From Prevotella sp. (GTDB taxonomy: Bacteria > Bacteroidota > Bacteroidia > Bacteroidales > Bacteroidaceae), in the NCBI GenBank assembly GCA_016286995.1, contig JAEEVA010000032.1, positions 1 to 35,267 on the forward strand: a stretch of 35,267 bases of DNA. The letters run 5' to 3'. Positions 8,334-15,906 of this stretch are shown here, one piece after another. Position 1 is the stretch's first letter. Each line of letters begins with the position of its first letter. Under the pieces are notes generated by a model that did not search any database, was not told the DNA's origin, and saw only the letters and a program-made list of their open reading frames with translations. The position numbers and the translations under genes were made by a program.

Positions 8334-8500
8334 CGAAAGACAAGGGAATGGGGTGAGAATCCCCAACTGTCCCGCAGCTGTAAGCAGCCAGAGAAACGGA
8401 GTAAACACGTATGTCACTGATATTGTTGGGAAGACGTTTGCTATCCGGGCTGTAAGTCAGAAGACCTGTTGCAGACCAGCGTTACTCTGGGGTTAGGACG
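8334..8500 (+). promoter_or_regulatory. Cobalamin riboswitch
   Basis: The leader carries conserved cobalamin-aptamer sequences in order: GGGGTGAGAATCCCCAACTG followed by TCCCGCAGCTGTAAGC (about 8350-8386), then GGGAAGACG (8428-8436), and the B12 box GCTGTAAGTCAGAAGACCTG (8449-8468). These are hallmarks of adenosylcobalamin-sensing elements that repress uptake genes when B12 is plentiful. The btuB start is about 50 bp beyond the B12 box. No T-rich terminator is evident, which favours control of translation initiation, although this was not folded. Confidence 0.93.
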
Positions 8501-8521
8501 TTGGGAAAATAGAGAGACGAG

Positions 8522-10522
8522 ATGAAGAAGGGTCTGACATCGTTGTGCTTGTGCATGTTGTCCGTAGGTGCTGTGGCTCAGACGGACACCATTACAAGTC
8601 GTACCCATGAGCTGGAGGGTGTGACCATTACGGAGACGCAGCGACAGCATGTGGTGACGAGTACGGCTCCGATGCGTCTGATGAACCGCGAGGACATGAA
8701 GGTGATGGGTGTGACGGACATGGCGGACGCCCTGCACCGCATGCCTGGCATCACGCTACGCGACTATGGCGGAGCCGGCGGCATGAAGACGGTGGCCGTG
8801 CGTGGCTTCGGAGCGAAACACACGGGTGTGTGCTACGACGGTGTGATGCTCTCGGAGTGTCAGAGCGGTGAGATTGACCTGAGCCGCTATTCGTTGGACA
8901 ATGTGGACCGTCTCTCGCTGGTCATCGGCGACAATGACGACATCTTCATACCGGCTCGTCAGGCTTCGGTACCTGCGGTGCTGAATATCGTCTCGGCTGT
9001 GCCGAATGGCAATCCTTATGATTTGCGGGCACAACTGAAGGTGGGTTCGTTTGGGTTCGTCAGTCCCTTCGTGCGCTACGAACAGCAGGTGACGGACGCC
9101 GTGTCGCTATGGGCTGTGGGCGAATACACTTATGCCGAGAACGACTACCCGTATACCATCAAGAATGGGAACGAGACGGTGAGCGACCGTCGCAGCAACA
9201 GCCGCATGAACTGCGGTCACGGCGAGGTGAACTTCATGGCCAGGCTGAGTCCTTCGGACATGCTTACGGGCAAGGTGTACTACTACGACAATGATCGTCA
9301 GCTGCCTGGACAGGTACACTACTATACGACGCTGAGCGGTGAGACGTTGCACGACCGTAACTTCTTCGGACAGCTGATGTACCAAACTCGTCTGGGCGAG
9401 AATGTGTCGTTGCGCACGCATGCCAAGTTCAACTGGATGGAGTCGGTTTTCCGCGATCGTTTGTATCCTGATGGTGTCAACGATGCCAGCTACTGGCAAC
9501 GTGAGGGCTATGTTTCGGCATCGCTGCTCTATGTGCCGCATCGTGACTGGGCGCTGGACTATGCTGCCGACTATGCGTACAACAATCTGAACGGTTCGTC
9601 GGCACGGACGGTAGTGGGACGCCCTTACCGCCATACCGTGTTACAGTCGGCCACGGCCAAGTACAGCACCCGTCGGCTGACCGTCATGGGACGCCTGTTG
9701 TGGTCGCTCTACCTGAACGATGCGAAGGAGGGCAATAGTGCCCGCAACATGCGGCGCCTGTCGCCGTCGCTCTCGCTGTCGTACCGTTTGCTGGCCGACT
9801 ATGGTCTCTATGCCCGTGCTTCGTACAAGAATATTTTCCGTTCACCGACGTTCAACGAGAGCTATTACTACCACTATGGCAGTCCTGACCTGAAACCTGA
9901 GAGTACGGACCAGTGGAACGTTGGACTGACGTGGGAAGTAAGAAGTAAGACGGAAGATGGCAGACGTAGAGGTACTGAGGTGCAGACGACGCTTGACATA
10001 TATTATAATAAGGTACGCGATATGATTGTGGCCGTGCCGAAGACGATGTTCGTGTGGTCGTGTGTCAATGTGGGCAAGGTGCAGGTGTTTGGTCTCGACG
10101 CCATGCTGCGTGGCGTGCAGCATTTTACTGACAGACAGCGACTGACGGTGACTGCCGGCTACAGCTACCAGCGTGTGCAGAACATGGTCAGCAGCGAGTC
10201 GCCGCACTACAAGAAACAGATAGCCTACATGCCCGAGCACTCGGCGTCGGCATCGGTGGGCTACGAGCATCCTTGGCTGAACGGCGCTGTGCATTGTGTG
10301 GCGGTCAGTGAGCGCTGGGCCAACAACGAACACTACGAAGGCACATGCATTGACGGCTACTACGACGTGGGTCTGACCTTGTGGCGAGAGTTCCGCATCG
10401 GCCGCAACCAGATAGAGGCCCGCTTCGACCTGAAGAATGTCTTCGACAGGCAATACGAGATAGTGTCGCACTATCCCATGCCAGGCAGAAGTTACCAGAT
10501 ATCAATTAATTATCAAATTTAA
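8522..10522 (+). CDS. btuB: TonB-dependent outer-membrane B12 receptor (BtuB-like)
   Basis: 666 residues: signal peptide ending GAVAQ, a plug domain (about 35-160; DALHRMPGITLRDYGG, TVAVRGFGAKHTGVCYDGV) and a 22-strand barrel ending in Phe/Tyr-rich strands (...YQISINYQI). Control by the cobalamin riboswitch and the downstream BtuG, BtuF and BtuC homologues identify the substrate as cobalamins or related corrinoids. BtuB moves substrate across the outer membrane using TonB energy, in Bacteroidetes with the surface lipoprotein BtuG as lid. A barrel loop (about 9934-9978, RSKTEDGRRRGTE) is encoded by a GAAGTAAGAAGTAAGA-type simple repeat like those between genes in this window. Confidence 0.92.
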   Translation: MKKGLTSLCLCMLSVGAVAQTDTITSRTHELEGVTITETQRQHVVTSTAPMRLMNREDMKVMGVTDMADALHRMPGITLRDYGGAGGMKTVAVRGFGAKHTGVCYDGVMLSECQSGEIDLSRYSLDNVDRLSLVIGDNDDIFIPARQASVPAVLNIVSAVPNGNPYDLRAQLKVGSFGFVSPFVRYEQQVTDAVSLWAVGEYTYAENDYPYTIKNGNETVSDRRSNSRMNCGHGEVNFMARLSPSDMLTGKVYYYDNDRQLPGQVHYYTTLSGETLHDRNFFGQLMYQTRLGENVSLRTHAKFNWMESVFRDRLYPDGVNDASYWQREGYVSASLLYVPHRDWALDYAADYAYNNLNGSSARTVVGRPYRHTVLQSATAKYSTRRLTVMGRLLWSLYLNDAKEGNSARNMRRLSPSLSLSYRLLADYGLYARASYKNIFRSPTFNESYYYHYGSPDLKPESTDQWNVGLTWEVRSKTEDGRRRGTEVQTTLDIYYNKVRDMIVAVPKTMFVWSCVNVGKVQVFGLDAMLRGVQHFTDRQRLTVTAGYSYQRVQNMVSSESPHYKKQIAYMPEHSASASVGYEHPWLNGAVHCVAVSERWANNEHYEGTCIDGYYDVGLTLWREFRIGRNQIEARFDLKNVFDRQYEIVSHYPMPGRSYQISINYQI

Positions 10523-10579
10523 GAATTTAAGAATTTAAAAATTAAATAATTAAACATTTAAACATTAAAAATTATCGCA
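10523..10579 (+). other. AT-rich btuB-btuG spacer
   Basis: A 57-bp spacer of near-repeats (ATTTAAGA, ATTTAAAAATTAA, ATTTAAACATTA). It has no hairpin and no -7 box, so btuG is probably co-transcribed with btuB. The A/T-rich bases before the ATG suit Bacteroidetes translation initiation. Confidence 0.5.
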
Positions 10580-11725
10580 ATGAAAAAACATCTTTTAAGT
10601 TTGGCAGTAATGATGGCAGGTGCAACCCTGTTTACTGCCTGTAATTCACACGACGAAGACAACAGTCTTGTTCCTGTGGCCGTGACCAATGGTTTCTATG
10701 TAGTATGCTCAGGCAATACCTCATCGGCTATCGACGGTAGCCTGACGTATTTCGACTATAACACAGGTGCGGCCACGCAGAATGCCTTCAAGGTAGCTAA
10801 CGGCCGCAGTCTGGGTATGACCGTGAACGATGCCATTCGCTATGGTGACAAGCTGTACATTGTCGTTGACGGAGAGCACAAGGTGTTCGTTTGTAACATC
10901 AAAACCATGAAGCAGATTGGCGTCATCGACACGACTGACGGTACCATGCTGGGTGAGGAAGGCGGTGCCCATCCGCGTCGCTTGACGGCTGATGGCGGCA
11001 ACATCTATGTATCGACATACGGCGGCTATGTGGCAGCCATCGATACCCTCAACTTCACGCTGAAGAAGAAGTACGAGGTAGGTTCGTATCCTGAGGGCAT
11101 CGCCATCTACGATGGCTATCTGTATGTCTGCAACAGCGACTACGGTATGGGTCAGAAACCGTCAATCTCAAAGATTAACCTCGCTACCGGAGTTGACACT
11201 CCCATCAAGAACGAGAACATCCGTAATCCGCAGGAGATTGCCGTGGCTGGAACACGTGCGTACTATCTCGACTACGGTCAGTATGGTCCTGCTCCTGCCT
11301 ACGCTCAAGAGAATGCCGGTGTGTACTGCATCAACAGTGCTGGGGAGATCTCGTGTGTAGTACCCAACGCTACGGCAATGGCTACGTCTGGCTATAACAT
11401 CTATACTGTCAATGCACCCTACGGTTCTGGTCAGGTGTCTTACAACATCTACAACATCCAGAGCGGTTCGCTGACGACGATGACGCCTCCTGAGATTGAG
11501 AGTCCTGCCTGCATCGGCGTAGACCCCGTCAACAACTATATCTTCATTGCCAGCTACCACCTGACTACTTCCGAGTGGGGAACCTATGCCGACTATAGCA
11601 GCAACGGCTATGTCGTGGTATTCGACAGCACTGGAACCAACAAACTGGACAAGTTCGATTGTGGTGTAGGCCCCCAGCGTTTTGCCTTCAGCATTGGCGT
11701 GAAGTATGTGCCGTATACTTTCTAA
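10580..11725 (+). CDS. btuG: Surface B12-binding lipoprotein, BtuG-like beta-propeller
   Basis: 381 residues with a lipoprotein signal (MKKHLLSLAVMMAGATLFTAC) and repeated propeller blades of the YncE/DUF5074 kind (for example DGNIYVSTYGGYVAAIDT- and GYLYVCNSDYG-like blades). BtuG in Bacteroides is a cell-surface propeller that captures B12 with very high affinity and passes it to BtuB. The position directly after riboswitch-controlled btuB and before btuF/btuC fits that role. It overlaps the next gene by 20 bp, which indicates translational coupling. The function is inferred from family resemblance and operon context; binding residues were not assigned. Confidence 0.82.
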   Translation: MKKHLLSLAVMMAGATLFTACNSHDEDNSLVPVAVTNGFYVVCSGNTSSAIDGSLTYFDYNTGAATQNAFKVANGRSLGMTVNDAIRYGDKLYIVVDGEHKVFVCNIKTMKQIGVIDTTDGTMLGEEGGAHPRRLTADGGNIYVSTYGGYVAAIDTLNFTLKKKYEVGSYPEGIAIYDGYLYVCNSDYGMGQKPSISKINLATGVDTPIKNENIRNPQEIAVAGTRAYYLDYGQYGPAPAYAQENAGVYCINSAGEISCVVPNATAMATSGYNIYTVNAPYGSGQVSYNIYNIQSGSLTTMTPPEIESPACIGVDPVNNYIFIASYHLTTSEWGTYADYSSNGYVVVFDSTGTNKLDKFDCGVGPQRFAFSIGVKYVPYTF

Positions 11726-12839
11726 AATACTCCTGACGATAGCAGTCGTGTGGCTATCCTCCTGCGGCGGTCAGATGAACCGTCTGCAGGAGGACGGCGA
11801 TACGCTGCATTTGAAATACTCGACACTGCTCTCCATCGTACGCTACGACGGCTATACGGTGGCCGACATCAAGAATCCATGGAACGAGGGTAAGGTGCTG
11901 CATAGCTACATCCTCGTACCTCGTGATGCCGAGATGCCGAAGAATCTGCCTCATGGTTCCATCATCCGTACACCTGTGCAGCGTGCTGCCGTCTTCACCA
12001 CCGTACACTGTTCGCTGCTCACATCGTTGGGACATGGCGATAATATCGTGGCTGTGGCCGACCTGAAGTATATCAAGGTGCCATACGTCCAGCAGCAGGC
12101 AACAGCAGGACGCATAGCCGATTGCGGCAATGGCTTGAATCCTGTGGTGGAGAAGATCATCGATGTCAAGCCTGAGGTCATCATGCTCTCGCCCTTCGAG
12201 AACAGCGGCGGCTATGGTAAACTGGAGGATATTGACATTCCTCTCGTCGAGTGTGCCGAATACATGGAGAACTCACCCCTGGCCCGTGCCGAATGGATGA
12301 AGTTCTATGGCATGCTCTATGGTGAGGAACAAAAGACTGACAGCCTCTTTGCCGTTGTCGACAGCAGCTATAACAAGTTGAAGGAGGATGTAAGAGGTAA
12401 GATGGAAGAGGTTAAGCCGTCAGTCATTCTCGATAAGATGGTGGGTAGCGTGTGGTATGTGCCTGGTGGACAAAGCACCATCGGACAGATGATACGTGAT
12501 GCCGGCGGTGACTATCCTTGGGCTGACGACGAACATAGCGGCTCGCTGGCTCTGCCCTTCGAAGCCGTACTGGAAAAGGGTGGGGAAACCGACGTGTGGC
12601 TCTACCGCTACTCCAGCGACCACGAGACGAATGGTCGTGAGTTGTTGGCTGAACACAGGGGCTACGATCAGCTGAGGGCTTGGCAACAGCATGAGGTGTA
12701 TGCCTGCAATGTGGAGCAGACGCTGTTCTACGAAGAGACCCCGTTCCGTCCAGACTACCTGTTGGCAGACTTTATCCGCATCATGTATCCTAATAAGTAT
12801 AACGAGCCCTTGCGCTATTACCGTAAGCTAAATGAATAA
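11706..12839 (+). CDS. btuF: Periplasmic B12-binding protein of an ABC importer (BtuF-like)
   Basis: 377 residues, lipoprotein signal with lipobox WLSSC, then a Peripla_BP_2 fold: two lobes, with Q-R-A-A-V-F-T-T-V-H and DVKPEVIMLSPFENSGGYGKL in the first and PSVILDKMVGSVWYVPGG in the second. Family members deliver cobalamin, heme or siderophores to BtuCD/FecCD permeases. Here the riboswitch operon makes B12 the likely ligand. It overlaps btuG by 20 bp and btuC by 8 bp. A short segment (about 12387-12411, DVRGKMEE) is encoded by a GATGTAAGAGGTAAGATGG repeat related to the dispersed repeats of this window. Confidence 0.85.
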   Translation: MCRILSKILLTIAVVWLSSCGGQMNRLQEDGDTLHLKYSTLLSIVRYDGYTVADIKNPWNEGKVLHSYILVPRDAEMPKNLPHGSIIRTPVQRAAVFTTVHCSLLTSLGHGDNIVAVADLKYIKVPYVQQQATAGRIADCGNGLNPVVEKIIDVKPEVIMLSPFENSGGYGKLEDIDIPLVECAEYMENSPLARAEWMKFYGMLYGEEQKTDSLFAVVDSSYNKLKEDVRGKMEEVKPSVILDKMVGSVWYVPGGQSTIGQMIRDAGGDYPWADDEHSGSLALPFEAVLEKGGETDVWLYRYSSDHETNGRELLAEHRGYDQLRAWQQHEVYACNVEQTLFYEETPFRPDYLLADFIRIMYPNKYNEPLRYYRKLNE

Positions 12840-13848
12840 AGGACTGATATACTGCATATTACTGACGTTGGCGGTTGTCGTGCTGTTTGCCGTTAACATC
12901 CTCGTAGGGTCGGTATTGATACCGGCTGGTGAGGTGTGGCGCGTACTCTTTACAGATGCCGCAGACGTCAAGCCGTCGTGGCAGTATATCATCCTGCAGG
13001 CTCGTCTGCCACAAGCCATTACAGCTATGTTCACAGGGGCTGCACTGGCTGTCAGCGGACTGATGCTGCAGACAGCATTCCGTAATCCGCTGGCAGGTCC
13101 CAGCATCTTCGGCATCAATAGTGGTGCTGGTTTGGGTGTGGCTCTGGTCATGTTGTTTTTCGGTGGCAGCCTGTCAGTAGGCTCTCTTTCCATGTCGGGC
13201 TTTGCGGCCGTGCTTTTGGCAGCCTTTATCGGTGCTATGCTGGTCATGGCGTGCATCTTCTTCTTCTCCACCATTGTCCGTAACCACGTCATGCTGCTGA
13301 TTATCGGCATCATGATAGGCTACATCTCCAATTCAGTCATCTCACTGCTGAATTTCTTTGCTACCGACGAGGGTGTCCGTTCCTATATGGTATGGGGAAT
13401 GGGGTCGTTTAGTGGTGTGTCACTCCAGGCGTTACCCCTCTTCACCGTCGTTATAGTCATCGGGCTGTTGGGTAGTGCGCTACTCATCAAACCCCTGAAT
13501 GCCTTGCTGCTGGGCGACCGCTATGCCGAGAATCTGGGCATCAACATCATTCGCACGCGCAACTGGCTGCTCATAGTGACTGGTTTGCTAACGGCTATTA
13601 CCACTGCTTTCTGCGGACCTGTTGCCTTCATCGGACTGGCTGTACCTCACATTGCCAGACTGTTGCTGACTACCGACAACCACCGTCTGCTGCTTCCTGC
13701 CACCATGCTGTGTGGATCCGTCGTTGCCCTGTTGTGCAACGTCCTCTGCTTCCTGCCTGGTGAAAATGGCGTAATACCCCTCAATGCCGTCACACCGCTC
13801 ATCGGTGCTCCTGTCATCATTTACGTCATCATGAAGGGGCGTAAATGA
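12832..13848 (+). CDS. btuC: ABC importer permease, FecCD/BtuC family
   Basis: 338 residues, about ten hydrophobic helices. Family motifs: LQARLPQAITAMFTGAALAV...SGLMLQTAFRNPLAGPSIFG near the N-terminus and CGPVAFIGLAVPHIARLL near the C-terminus, the latter including the coupling-helix region that contacts the ATPase. It moves cobalamin across the inner membrane as a homodimer with BtuD. It is the last gene of the operon: no btuD ATPase follows, and its last 20 bp overlap the convergent prmA gene. The ATPase must be encoded elsewhere or shared with another importer. Confidence 0.9.
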   Translation: MNKGLIYCILLTLAVVVLFAVNILVGSVLIPAGEVWRVLFTDAADVKPSWQYIILQARLPQAITAMFTGAALAVSGLMLQTAFRNPLAGPSIFGINSGAGLGVALVMLFFGGSLSVGSLSMSGFAAVLLAAFIGAMLVMACIFFFSTIVRNHVMLLIIGIMIGYISNSVISLLNFFATDEGVRSYMVWGMGSFSGVSLQALPLFTVVIVIGLLGSALLIKPLNALLLGDRYAENLGINIIRTRNWLLIVTGLLTAITTAFCGPVAFIGLAVPHIARLLLTTDNHRLLLPATMLCGSVVALLCNVLCFLPGENGVIPLNAVTPLIGAPVIIYVIMKGRK

Positions 13849-14803
13849 ATACCATGCAAGCCCAGTCTCCGTCGTAGCGCGTTTCTTGCAGGGTAAGTCC
13901 CAAAGAGGCGGCCTTCTGTTCCAACTGCTGACAGTCTGAGCGGTAGAAGCCGCTGAGGATGAGTGTGGCACCATCGTTCATGACACTGACGAAACGGGGC
14001 ATGTCCTGTAGCAGGATGTTGCGGTTGATGTTGGCCATAACGAGATGAAACTTGGCGGCAATACCGTCAAGCACAGTAGCGTCACCATGCATGACGGTGA
14101 GCCTGTCGTCCACCAGATTGATGACAGCATTATGGCGGGTATTGTCGACGCTCCATTCATCGATGTCGTAAGCCGTACAATGAGTGGCTCCCAACTTCAG
14201 GGCACAAATGCTCAGAATGCCCGTTCCACAGCCGCAGTCGAGGACGTGAAAAATTGAAGAAGAATTGACAATTGATAATTGACAATTGATAATTGACAAT
14301 TGAGAATTGAGGAGTGTAGCGCAAATCATCCGTGTAGTCTCGTGAGTGCCTGTGCCAAAGGCCAGATGAGCATCGATTTCAATCATGATGTCTGAGGGTT
14401 GAAGGCTGATGTCTGAAGGCAGATGGCGGCCGTCATGAATCACTAAGGTCTTACATCTTCCTGACGATTGGTACTCACCATCGGACGATTGGTACTCACT
14501 ATCGTCTTCCATCTCACATCTTACCTCTATCGGTTCGAACCCCTCTTGTTCCCATTGTTCGTTCCAGTCCTTGTCCTCAGCCTCACGTATATGATATGTA
14601 ATGTGAATATCGGGTAGGGGGAAACTGCTGATGACGGCATCGAGTGCAGGTTGGTCGAACAGTGCCTGCTGCACATAGCCCGTCATACCTTCCGTGGTTT
14701 CCTCGAACGTCTCGAAACCGGCCTCGCCGGCCATGGCTGACAAAATGTCACAGGCATCCTGTGAACAGGGCGAAATGGTGAATGCTACTTCGTAATACTT
14801 CAT
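13829..14803 (-). CDS. prmA: Ribosomal protein L11 methyltransferase with repeat-encoded insertions
   Basis: 324 residues. PrmA trimethylates ribosomal protein L11 using S-adenosylmethionine. The N-terminal substrate-recognition domain (MKYYEVAFTISP...) is followed by a Rossmann methyltransferase with HLAFGTGTHETT and the SAM motif VLDCGCGTGILSI, then VMANINRNIL (the N-P-P-Y-like position reads N-I-N-R-N). The start was set at ATG 14803 because the -7 box at 14825-14832 lies over an upstream TTG. It has two segments I would not expect in the family: around DSEYQSSDGEYQSSGRCK...ISLQPSD before the SAM domain, and LLNSQLSIINCQLSIVNSSS before motif I. Both are encoded by simple repeats. No frameshift is seen, so the gene is probably functional. 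Confidence 0.88.
   Translation of the reverse strand: MKYYEVAFTISPCSQDACDILSAMAGEAGFETFEETTEGMTGYVQQALFDQPALDAVISSFPLPDIHITYHIREAEDKDWNEQWEQEGFEPIEVRCEMEDDSEYQSSDGEYQSSGRCKTLVIHDGRHLPSDISLQPSDIMIEIDAHLAFGTGTHETTRMICATLLNSQLSIINCQLSIVNSSSIFHVLDCGCGTGILSICALKLGATHCTAYDIDEWSVDNTRHNAVINLVDDRLTVMHGDATVLDGIAAKFHLVMANINRNILLQDMPRFVSVMNDGATLILSGFYRSDCQQLEQKAASLGLTLQETRYDGDWACMVFIYAPS
14250..14313 (-). repeat. AATTGATAATTGACAATTG-type repeat inside prmA
   Basis: About 60 bp of alternating AATTGACAATTG and ATAATTGACAATTG units, ending in GAGAATTGAGGA. It is in frame with prmA and encodes NSQLSIINCQLSIVNS-like residues. The same repeat is intergenic at 15817-15906, and a related one lies inside thiL at 27178-27209. 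Confidence 0.85.
14463..14504 (-). repeat. In-frame 21-bp tandem duplication in prmA
   Basis: Two adjacent 21-bp copies (14463-14483 and 14484-14504) differ by one base and encode the doubled EYQSSD/GEYQSS segment. The CTTCAGCC/GATGTCTGA-type repeat at 14390-14460 and a CATCTCACATCTTACCTC repeat at 14509-14527 flank them. Confidence 0.85.
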
Positions 14804-14824
14804 GACAATGTTAAAATTTGGGTA

Positions 14825-14832
14825 CAAAATTA
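14825..14832 (-). promoter_or_regulatory. -7 promoter box (TAATTTTG) of prmA
   Basis: TAATTTTG on the minus strand matches TAnnTTTG, only 21 bp upstream of the ATG at 14803. The leader would be very short. Confidence 0.55.
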
Positions 14833-14874
14833 CAAAAAATAGGGAAAAACCTATCTTTTCTTAGGGTTTTTCCT

Positions 14875-14882
14875 TACTTTTG
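14875..14882 (+). promoter_or_regulatory. -7 promoter box (TACTTTTG), with a second candidate at 14898-14905
   Basis: Two TAnnTTTG matches, TACTTTTG (14875-14882) and TAATTTTG (14898-14905), lie 52 and 29 bp upstream of the start at 14935. Either or both may drive the Tyr/Gly-rich protein gene, divergently from prmA. Confidence 0.6.
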
Positions 14883-14934
14883 CACTAAAATTAGTTGTAA
14901 TTTTGCATCGTGAATCATTAAAACATAGGAGAAA

Positions 14935-15816
14935 ATGAAGATGAAGAAGCTGTTAATGATCCTTACCCTGATGGGCGTCCTGCCTCTGAACATGCTGGCA
15001 CAGGACGATGACATGTACTTTGTTCCGACTAAGGAGAACAAGGCCAAGGAGGCTGAGAGCTACGGACTGCCCACGCACACATACTATGCTGGCAGTGACA
15101 GGTCGGTCGACGAGTATAACCGTTATAACATGACGGGTGTCGTGGCTACGGACTCGGTGGGTAACGATATCATCGAGTTTTCTGCCGTACGTGGCGTCTA
15201 TCCCGACTCAGTGGCTGCTGAGGGCGGTGACAACGACTACGAGCTGACACGTCGTATGACACGTTTCGACGACTATACGCCCAGTCAGGCCTATTGGGCC
15301 GGCTATCGTGACGGACGCTGGATGTCACCGTGGTACTATAATTCGTGGTATAGCTGGTACGACTACGATATGTGGTACTGGGACAATCCCTATTACTATT
15401 CGTCACTCTACGGTTGGTATAGTCCCTGGTATTACGGCTACTATGGCTATCGTCCGTGGTACTACTACGGCTACTACGGTTACTATGGCTACCGTCCGTG
15501 GAACTACAGCTATATAGGCTATTACTACGGTGGCGGCAGAGGTGGCAGTCATCATCGTGACGTACGTCCCAGAAACCATCGTACGGCCTTGCATGGTACC
15601 AACTACGGCGGCTATCGTGGCAATTCGACAAGAACCACGAATACAAACAGAGGCGCATCGTATGGCGGCTCACGCTCTAACTCTACAACTGGCGGTTCGT
15701 TCGGCGGTAGTCGTGGCGGTTCGTTCGGTGGCGGTGGCGGCTCCTTCGGAGGCGGCGGTCACAGTGGCGGTGGACGCTCGGCCAGCGGCGGACGCTCATT
15801 CGGCGGAAGAAAGTAG
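14935..15816 (+). CDS. Secreted Tyr/Trp- and Gly/Ser-rich low-complexity protein of unknown function
   Basis: 293 residues: signal peptide (KKLLMILTLMGVLPLNMLAQ), a modest N-terminal region (about 25-110), an aromatic repeat region (about 120-205) of YYGYYGYRPWYY-like units, and a C-terminal tail (about 205-293) rich in Gly, Ser, Arg and His with repeated GGSFGGSRGG- and SGGRS-like units. No enzyme motif is seen. The composition recalls extracellular scaffold, adhesive or phase-separating proteins, but that is only an analogy. AGGAG sits 3 bp before ATG 14935; ATG 14941 is an alternative. I do not recognise a named family. An AATTGA repeat block separates it from the next gene. Confidence 0.8.
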   Translation: MKMKKLLMILTLMGVLPLNMLAQDDDMYFVPTKENKAKEAESYGLPTHTYYAGSDRSVDEYNRYNMTGVVATDSVGNDIIEFSAVRGVYPDSVAAEGGDNDYELTRRMTRFDDYTPSQAYWAGYRDGRWMSPWYYNSWYSWYDYDMWYWDNPYYYSSLYGWYSPWYYGYYGYRPWYYYGYYGYYGYRPWNYSYIGYYYGGGRGGSHHRDVRPRNHRTALHGTNYGGYRGNSTRTTNTNRGASYGGSRSNSTTGGSFGGSRGGSFGGGGGSFGGGGHSGGGRSASGGRSFGGRK

Positions 15817-15906
15817 GAATTGATAATTGACAATTGATAATTGATAATTGACAATTGATAATTGAGAATTGAGAATTGAAGAATTGTAAAATTGAAGAAT
15901 TGAAGA
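15817..15906 (+). repeat. Intergenic AATTGATAATTGACAATTG repeat array
   Basis: The whole 90-bp gap is built from AATTGATAATTG, ACAATTG and GAGAATTG units, ending in AAGAATTG and AAAATTGAAGAATTG just before the next ATG. It is the clearest intergenic copy of the repeat that is in frame in prmA. No -7 box was found in it, so the next gene may be co-transcribed. Confidence 0.85.

Noticed and set aside
8227..8496. 89-codon ORF across the B12 leader
   Set aside because: It covers the promoter and the cobalamin riboswitch and starts upstream of the transcription start.
15170..15673. 167-codon minus-strand Ser/Arg/Tyr-rich ORF
   Set aside because: It is the antisense shadow of the Tyr/Gly repeat region, whose simple codon pattern keeps several frames open.
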